Source: Autumnicola psychrophila
Lineage (GTDB): Bacteria > Bacteroidota > Bacteroidia > Flavobacteriales > Flavobacteriaceae
Assembly: GCF_031846645.1 (NCBI RefSeq)
Contig: NZ_JAVRHN010000012.1
Location: 1 to 64,000, forward strand
DNA length: 64,000 nt
Direction: 5' to 3'
The translations under genes and the position numbers were made by a program. How positions within the stretch are numbered: position 1 is the stretch's first letter; every line of letters starts with the position of its first letter. This document shows positions 59,320 through 64,000 of this stretch, piece by piece. Below the pieces are notes generated by a model. The model did not search any database. It was not told where the DNA came from and saw nothing but the letters and a program-made list of their open reading frames with translations.

Positions 59320-60651
59320 GTGATAAAATTCTTCAAATCTTTATATTTTACGCAACGGGTTTTTGTGGCGCTTTTCGCGATCGCCATAATCTTCCTGTTT
59401 TCGTACTGGTTTGAATTTCTTTACACTTTTGCCTGGATATTTGTAGTCCTGCTTTCCATTTTTGTACTACTGGATATGGTAACTCTTTTTAAAAACACAG
59501 GACTTACCGCTTCCCGAATTCTTCCCGAGAAATTCTCCAATTCCGATGATAACCCTGTGAGATTGGAAATCCGGAACGAATACAATTTCCAGATTAAGTG
59601 CGAAGTAATAGACGAACTGCCCGTACAATTTCAGAAAAGGGATTTCCTGAAAATTTTTACTATTTCTGCCAAAGGAAAGCACTCTTTTGAGTACCTGGTG
59701 CGGCCCGTGCATCGTGGAGAATATATCTTCGGAAAATTAAATGTTTATGCCACTACAAAATTGAAGTTGGCTAAAAAGCGACAGGTGTTTGATGCAGACC
59801 AAATGGTAAAGGTTTACCCTTCTTTTATTCAGATGAAAAAACTGGATTTCCTGGCTATTGATAATAAAATTTCCCAGCCGGGCCTCAAGAAAATCCGAAG
59901 GATTGGCCATACGATGGAGTTTGAACAAATCAAGGAATATGTAACCGGGGACGATGTGCGCACGATCAACTGGAAAGCCACAGCAAAGCATGGAAATTTA
60001 ATGGTGAACCAGTTTCAGGATCAGAAGGCCCAGCCGGTTTATTCGGTTATTGATGCCGGTCGGGTCATGAAAATGCCGTTTAACGGACTGAGTTTACTGG
60101 ATTATGCGATTAACAGCGCTTTGGCATTTTCTAACGTTGCACTTAAGAAAAAGGATAAAGTCGGTTTCCTGAGCTTTTCCAATGAACTGGAAGCCCTGCT
60201 TGGTGCCAGTTCAAAACCCACCCAACTCAACCGAATCCTGGAAACACTCTATAACGTAAAAACCGGCTTTCGTGATTCCGATTACAGCCTGCTTTATTCC
60301 CGCGTTAAAAGGCATATCAATCAGCGTAGCCTGTTGATGCTCTACACCAATTTTGAACATCCTTCCGGACTTAAACGTCAGCTTCCGTATTTAAAAGCGC
60401 TGGCAAGAAAACACGTTTTGGTGGTGATCTTTTTTGAAAATACCGAAGTGCAAAAACTAATAGAAACAAACGCCGATTCTGTCGCCTCCAGTGCACATCA
60501 AACCATAGCAGAGCAATTCTCCTATGACAAAATTAAAATGGCTAAGGAATTACAGCGCAATGGAATCCAGACCATTCTCACCAAACCGGAAGATCTCAGC
60601 ATCAACACTATCAATAAATATCTTGAAATTAAAGCCAGAGGGATTTTATAG
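59320..60651 (+). CDS. DUF58 domain protein
   Basis: A 443-residue protein, GTG start directly after the moxR stop. Two membrane segments lie close together near the N-terminus (about 10-30 and 33-50), followed by a beta-rich section and the DUF58 core EYVTGDDVRTINWKATAKHG (about 207-226). The C-terminal part resembles a von Willebrand A fold, although the usual metal site is only partly visible (VIDAGRV). With MoxR it forms the cytoplasmic heart of this locus; the output is unknown. It is the last gene of the run. Confidence 0.92.
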   Translation: MIKFFKSLYFTQRVFVALFAIAIIFLFSYWFEFLYTFAWIFVVLLSIFVLLDMVTLFKNTGLTASRILPEKFSNSDDNPVRLEIRNEYNFQIKCEVIDELPVQFQKRDFLKIFTISAKGKHSFEYLVRPVHRGEYIFGKLNVYATTKLKLAKKRQVFDADQMVKVYPSFIQMKKLDFLAIDNKISQPGLKKIRRIGHTMEFEQIKEYVTGDDVRTINWKATAKHGNLMVNQFQDQKAQPVYSVIDAGRVMKMPFNGLSLLDYAINSALAFSNVALKKKDKVGFLSFSNELEALLGASSKPTQLNRILETLYNVKTGFRDSDYSLLYSRVKRHINQRSLLMLYTNFEHPSGLKRQLPYLKALARKHVLVVIFFENTEVQKLIETNADSVASSAHQTIAEQFSYDKIKMAKELQRNGIQTILTKPEDLSINTINKYLEIKARGIL

Positions 60652-60755
60652 TAATTACAATTCAGGATCATCATCCTACAGTTCAGCAAAATTTTTTAGT
60701 TGTTCAATACCCTTCAGAATATATTTGAAGTATAAATTTTTTAAAACCAACAACT

Positions 60756-61178
60756 ATGAAAATTTTAGCAGTATTAGCAAGCATCTTGTTCTTCAATTTC
60801 GCAACCGCTCAGGAAAACAAGGAAGAAAAGGCTAGAATCACAGTAACTATTAACAATGCCACAAGTGATGAAGGAGAAGTTCTCTTCGGATTATATACTG
60901 AAGATACTTTTATGAATACCGAGCCGGAATTTAGAGCTTTAAGTGAAGTGAAGAATGGTGTGGCCAAAGCTACCTTTAAGGATATCCCGCAAGGAACATA
61001 TGCCATCATCGCCCTCCATGATAAAAATGGTAACAAAAGAATGGACTTTGACAGCAACGGAATGCCAATGGAGAATTATGGAACTTCGGGAAATGGAATA
61101 TCATACGGGCCACCTAATTGGGAGGATTCTCAATTTAAATTCGATACAGAATCCCGCGAAATTGAAATAAGATTTTAA
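60756..61178 (+). CDS. DUF2141 domain secreted protein
   Basis: A 140-residue secreted protein: signal peptide at about 1-19 (FNFATAQ), then DUF2141 with LFGLYTEDTFMNTEP, ATFKDIPQGTYAIIALHDKNGN and the C-terminal YGTSGNGISYGPPNWED. The HDKNGNKRMDFD stretch resembles a calcium-binding loop. The family is common in Bacteroidota and has no established function. It is a single gene. Confidence 0.9.
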   Translation: MKILAVLASILFFNFATAQENKEEKARITVTINNATSDEGEVLFGLYTEDTFMNTEPEFRALSEVKNGVAKATFKDIPQGTYAIIALHDKNGNKRMDFDSNGMPMENYGTSGNGISYGPPNWEDSQFKFDTESREIEIRF

Positions 61179-61247
61179 TTATCCAATTAAGAAGTACCAG
61201 TAAAGGATAGTATAAGCAACAGCTTAAATAAAGAGCCCTGCGATTAA

Positions 61248-61280
61248 TTGATAATACTATAGAAAAAACCAATACCTTTG
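61248..61280 (+). promoter_or_regulatory. oxyR: Promoter of oxyR
   Basis: TTG at 61248-61250, a 22-nt spacer and TACCTTTG (exact -7 consensus) at 61273-61280; the ATG lies 21 nt downstream. Confidence 0.55.
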
Positions 61281-61301
61281 TAGCATAATAAATTGCTATT
61301 T

Positions 61302-62243
61302 ATGACAATCACACAGCTACATTACGTTCTTGCTGTAGCAGAACATAAAAATTTCACGAAAGCTGCCCAAAAGGTATTTGTTACACAACCTACGCTAAGT
61401 ATGCAAATTCAGAAACTGGAAGAAGAGTTGGACATCCAGATTTTTGACCGGAGCAAGAAGCCCATTCAGCTTACCGAGACAGGTCAAAAAATTGTTCACC
61501 AGGCGCGAAATATTGTAAATGAAAGCGATAGGATAAAGGATATTGTAGACCAGCAAAAAGGTTATGTAGGAGGTATTTTTAAATTGGGAATAATCCCCAC
61601 AGTAATGCCTACGCTCCTACCGCTTTTTATTACCAATTTTATTAAAAAATACCCCAAGGTAAAACTAAAAATTGAGGAGCTAAATACCGATGCTATTATC
61701 GAAAAACTGAAGGAAGGTCACCTGGATGCAGCTATTGCGGCTACACCTCTGGAGCAGGAAGGTATTAAGGAAAATCCACTTTATTACGAACCTTTTGTTG
61801 GATATATTCCGCCTTCACACCGCCTGAATAAAAAGGAAAAAATTGCTGTAAACGATCTTGATCTGGATGATATACTGCTACTTCAGGATGGCCATTGCTT
61901 TAAAGATGGAATTATTAATCTTTGCAAAATAACCCGTGGTACCAACGATGATCATTTTCAACTGGAAAGTGGAAGTTTCGAAACATTAATAAGCCTCGCA
62001 AACGAGGGACTGGGAATGACACTGCTCCCCTATCTCCACACCCTCGAACTCAAAGAATCAGAAAAACAGCATTTAAAAATGTTTGAAGATCCTGTACCTG
62101 CCCGGGAAGTGAGCCTTATTTACAATCGCAGCGAATTAAAAATGCAGATAATTGAGGCTATGCGCAGCACCATTGCAGGAGTTATAAAAGGAGCAATAGC
62201 CTATCAAAACGTACAGATTATAAGTCCGATAAATAAAAAGTAA
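61302..62243 (+). CDS. oxyR: LysR-family hydrogen peroxide regulator OxyR
   Basis: A 313-residue LysR regulator. The winged HTH (about 1-60) contains FTKAAQKVFVTQPTLSMQIQKLE in two pieces, and the effector domain follows. The redox cysteines of OxyR are present at the same numbers as in E. coli: Cys199 and Cys208 in GHCFKDGIINLCK. This gives strong support for peroxide sensing by disulfide formation. An upstream TTG (61293) would add three residues; the ATG at 61302 gives the usual MTITQLHYV start. Target genes such as katG or dps are not in the window. Confidence 0.94.
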   Translation: MTITQLHYVLAVAEHKNFTKAAQKVFVTQPTLSMQIQKLEEELDIQIFDRSKKPIQLTETGQKIVHQARNIVNESDRIKDIVDQQKGYVGGIFKLGIIPTVMPTLLPLFITNFIKKYPKVKLKIEELNTDAIIEKLKEGHLDAAIAATPLEQEGIKENPLYYEPFVGYIPPSHRLNKKEKIAVNDLDLDDILLLQDGHCFKDGIINLCKITRGTNDDHFQLESGSFETLISLANEGLGMTLLPYLHTLELKESEKQHLKMFEDPVPAREVSLIYNRSELKMQIIEAMRSTIAGVIKGAIAYQNVQIISPINKK

Positions 62244-62412
62244 AGTGGTTGACCTTTTGAAAGCCTAAACTTAGTTTTTGTCATCTTGAATGAAGGCAAA
62301 AGGACAAACAAACTCCTCAACTGCAATCGGTCTGGCAACTCTGCTATAATATTTTGGTTAGAGATTTACCAGAAGCATAAATAGTAATCGAAATGAGGTC
62401 AAACAGAAAAAG

Positions 62413-62439
62413 AAAAAGCGGCTCAAGGGCCGCTTTTTT
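62413..62439. terminator. Bidirectional terminator between oxyR and the small gene
   Basis: AAAAAGCGGC pairs perfectly with GCCGCTTTTT around TCAAGG; the stem lies between converging genes, directly before the stop of the minus-strand gene. Confidence 0.8.
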
Positions 62440-62637
62440 CTATGGATTTAAATAAATTAAACAACTATTTAATTCGGGGTTCTGCCGGGTTAAAGTTATA
62501 ATCCAGATTTTTAGTTCCTCAATTTCATGAGGCAGCAATCTGTCCATTGCTTTGTTGACTTCCTTACAGAACAGCGTAGCATCAAAACTTACTTTGTCAA
62601 GTACTGTTTTGGTGTATTCAAAAATCGCTCTCGCCAT
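62440..62637 (-). CDS. Small conserved protein, function unknown
   Basis: A 65-residue soluble protein, MARAIFEYTKTVLDKVSFD at the start, then LFCKEVNKAMDRLLPHEIEELKIW and a hydrophobic end. Short proteins with a MxRAIFEYTKT start are familiar from Flavobacteriaceae; no function is known. It is predicted to be mostly helical and cytoplasmic. It is a single gene. Confidence 0.75.
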   Translation of the reverse strand: MARAIFEYTKTVLDKVSFDATLFCKEVNKAMDRLLPHEIEELKIWIITLTRQNPELNSCLIYLNP

Positions 62638-62767
62638 AATTTGATACCTGGTTTAGTTAGAAAAAATGATTAAAAAAAGGTAGAATTGTTTCTATAAGCT
62701 TAGATTAATACTTTCTAAATATAGGTAATTTATTTTAAATAAAGATGTACGAAAACGATTTAGTTCG

Positions 62768-63568
62768 TTAGAACCTTCTATCCCCACCAATCACATCTCC
62801 CAATCCACCTAGAATACTACCTTCTCCTTTATCCTTGCCTCCACCTTGCGGTGCCGCCTGAAGAACTCTGTTTGCCAGTCGGCTAAAAGGCAAAGACTGA
62901 ATATAAACAGTTCCGGGTCCAGTGAGCGTAGCAAAGAACAAACCTTCGCCACCAAAAAAGGTGTTTTTTATACCACCAACGAATTCGATATCATAATCAA
63001 TATCCTGTGTAAAACCAATTATACAACCAGTATCCACTTTTAATTTCTCACCAGGTTGTAATTCCTTTCTTGCCATAGTTCCGCCTGCATGGACAAATGC
63101 CATACCATCTCCCTCTACTTTTTGCATAATAAAACCTTCACCTCCAAAGAAACCACGACCAAACTTTTTACTGAACTCAATTCCAATGGAAACGCCTTTT
63201 GCAGCACATAAAAAAGCATCTTTTTGACAAATAAACTTCCCGTTAAACTTTGTAAGGTCTATGGGAATAATCTTTCCCGGATAGGGAGATGCAAAACTTA
63301 TTTTTTTCTTTCCCTGTATCTCGTTGGAGAAAATAGTCATGAAAAGACTTTCCCCGGTCAACAACCTTTTTCCAGCTCCCAGGATTTTTCCCAAAAAGCC
63401 TTCATCTTTGGCAGAACCGTCGCCAAAAATGGTATTCATCTGGATGCCGTTATCCATCATCATAAAATTTCCGGCTTCAGCAATTACCGCCTCCTCTGGA
63501 TCCAGTTCCAGCTCAACATACTGCATTTCTTCTCCAAAGATCTGGTAATCTATTTCATGTGCATTCAT
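62768..63568 (-). CDS. TIGR00266/AIM24-family protein
   Basis: A 266-residue protein of the AIM24-like beta-sandwich family. Typical parts are LELDPEEAVIAEAGNFMMMDNGI near the start, GLSLFMT-like GESLFMTIFSNE, FICQKDAFLCAAKGVSIGIEFSKKFGRGFFGGEGF in pieces and VDTGCIIGFTQDIDYDIEFVGGIKN. A Gly-rich end (GGGKDKGEGSILGGLGD) follows. The function in bacteria is unknown; the mitochondrial relative affects inner-membrane structure. Confidence 0.88.
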   Translation of the reverse strand: MNAHEIDYQIFGEEMQYVELELDPEEAVIAEAGNFMMMDNGIQMNTIFGDGSAKDEGFLGKILGAGKRLLTGESLFMTIFSNEIQGKKKISFASPYPGKIIPIDLTKFNGKFICQKDAFLCAAKGVSIGIEFSKKFGRGFFGGEGFIMQKVEGDGMAFVHAGGTMARKELQPGEKLKVDTGCIIGFTQDIDYDIEFVGGIKNTFFGGEGLFFATLTGPGTVYIQSLPFSRLANRVLQAAPQGGGKDKGEGSILGGLGDVIGGDRRF

Positions 63569-63756
63569 GAATTTAAGTATTTAAAGGTTAAGGTTTAAAG
63601 TTTTTAAAGTTGTTCTCTGTTATGAGTTATCTGTTGTTTATCGTTTGATGTTTTACAGCATAAAGCTTTTAATTCCTTCCTCCCCTCTTTTGACTGACTC
63701 AACTTTCTTTTATGACTGCATTTTCAAATTAACTCATTTTCAAATTCTCAAATCAT

Positions 63757-64000
63757 TTACTTCTTCACCCTCACCGTCCATTCAAAATGAAATTCGGATA
63801 CTTCAATCCCTTCTTCATTTCTTCCCTCACTTTTCATCCAGAAGGTTTCACCTTCTCCGGTGGATAAAGTTTTTTTGATAGCTTCAGTAATTTTTTCGCC
63901 ATCCTCACACGTAAAGGTGATTTTTCCTGTTGCTTTTTTTGAGAAAGTAGATTTATTTTGGGCAACCAACATCGAAATCTTCTTGTTTTCCTGCTGAATT
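63757..64000 (-). CDS. Fragment of a DUF4442/START-like protein, cut by the window edge
   Basis: At least 81 residues of a larger protein; the reading frame continues beyond position 64000. Visible are the hydrophobic VAQ strand, KSTFSKKATGKITFTCEDGEKI and the C-terminal EGIEVSEFHFEWTVRVK strands, typical of DUF4442 hot-dog proteins. An internal ATG at 63972 is not the start, because the frame stays open upstream of it. The region 63569-63756 between this gene and the AIM24 gene shows no feature. Confidence 0.6.
   Translation of the reverse strand, partial: IQQENKKISMLVAQNKSTFSKKATGKITFTCEDGEKITEAIKKTLSTGEGETFWMKSEGRNEEGIEVSEFHFEWTVRVKK

Noticed and set aside
1..64000. CRISPR arrays, tRNA or rRNA genes, transposases, phage genes
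   Set aside because: No regularly spaced direct repeats, no cloverleaf with a CCA-type end and no transposase or integrase motif were found by reading; a tRNA scan would be needed to exclude a weakly visible tRNA.

Overview
The window looks like a stretch of chromosome from a marine-type member of the Flavobacteriaceae (Bacteroidota; the Gramella/Christiangramia, Salegentibacter and Zunongwangia group is the closest impression). The DNA is AT-rich. Start codons rarely have a Shine-Dalgarno sequence, and several promoters fit the Bacteroidota pattern TTTG-N19-22-TAnnTTTG. Typical families are present: single-chain PurL, Tex, 2TM-domain kinases, DUF4136, DUF2200, DUF2141, and the RDD/SpoIIM/DUF4129/DUF4350/MoxR/DUF58 locus. 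No rRNA, tRNA, CRISPR array, transposase or phage gene was seen. Genus-level placement is inference.

Layout. 0-3 kb: an ECF sigma operon (sigma factor, one-TM probable anti-sigma protein, small periplasmic protein) and an Asp-box lipoprotein. 3-9.5 kb: an RsmB/NOP rRNA methyltransferase, purL and a DUF4136 lipoprotein. 9.8-18.6 kb: fatty-acid degradation, with an acyl-CoA synthetase, a MarR regulator with an 18-bp palindromic operator, and a fadN-fadA-fadE operon interrupted by two four-helix-bundle (S23/IVP-like) genes. 18.7-34.3 kb: a region that reads as envelope and osmotic or desiccation stress: SMP-30 lipoprotein, MscS channel, GH15 hydrolase, fused trehalose-6-P synthase/phosphatase, YtxH, an M28 peptidase, and a duplicated pair of a small membrane protein and a PRC-barrel protein. 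One small membrane gene copy is frameshifted and the other is shortened. Tex, an App1-type phosphatidate phosphatase and a diacylglycerol-kinase-like enzyme lie between the two pairs. 34.4-38 kb: a probable periplasmic sugar-oxidation set (GMC oxidoreductase, Tat-exported small subunit, TIM-barrel lipoprotein). 38-45 kb: a hydrolase-OsmC fusion, an AI-2E-family transporter, Cu/Zn SOD, a GH9 glycosidase and DUF2200. 45.5-51 kb: a LytTR/LytS two-component system with 2TM domains, an NDH-2-like enzyme and a second ECF sigma pair. 51.5-53.8 kb: acyltransferase, CoA-type NUDIX hydrolase and cyclophilin. 53.8-60.7 kb: RDD protein divergent from SpoIIM-membrane protein-DUF4129-DUF4350-MoxR-DUF58. 60.7-64 kb: DUF2141, OxyR (Cys199 and Cys208 both present), a small conserved protein, an AIM24-type protein and a START-like fragment cut by the window edge.

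The most unusual pattern not explained by genes is a short palindromic intergenic element with core CGAAAATTGCCATTTT. At least eleven copies were found by eye, all between genes. One copy, at 48223-48260, is a perfect 17-bp-stem hairpin. A 174-bp degenerate tandem duplication (50.9-51.25 kb) carries copies of this and of a second intergenic repeat family.
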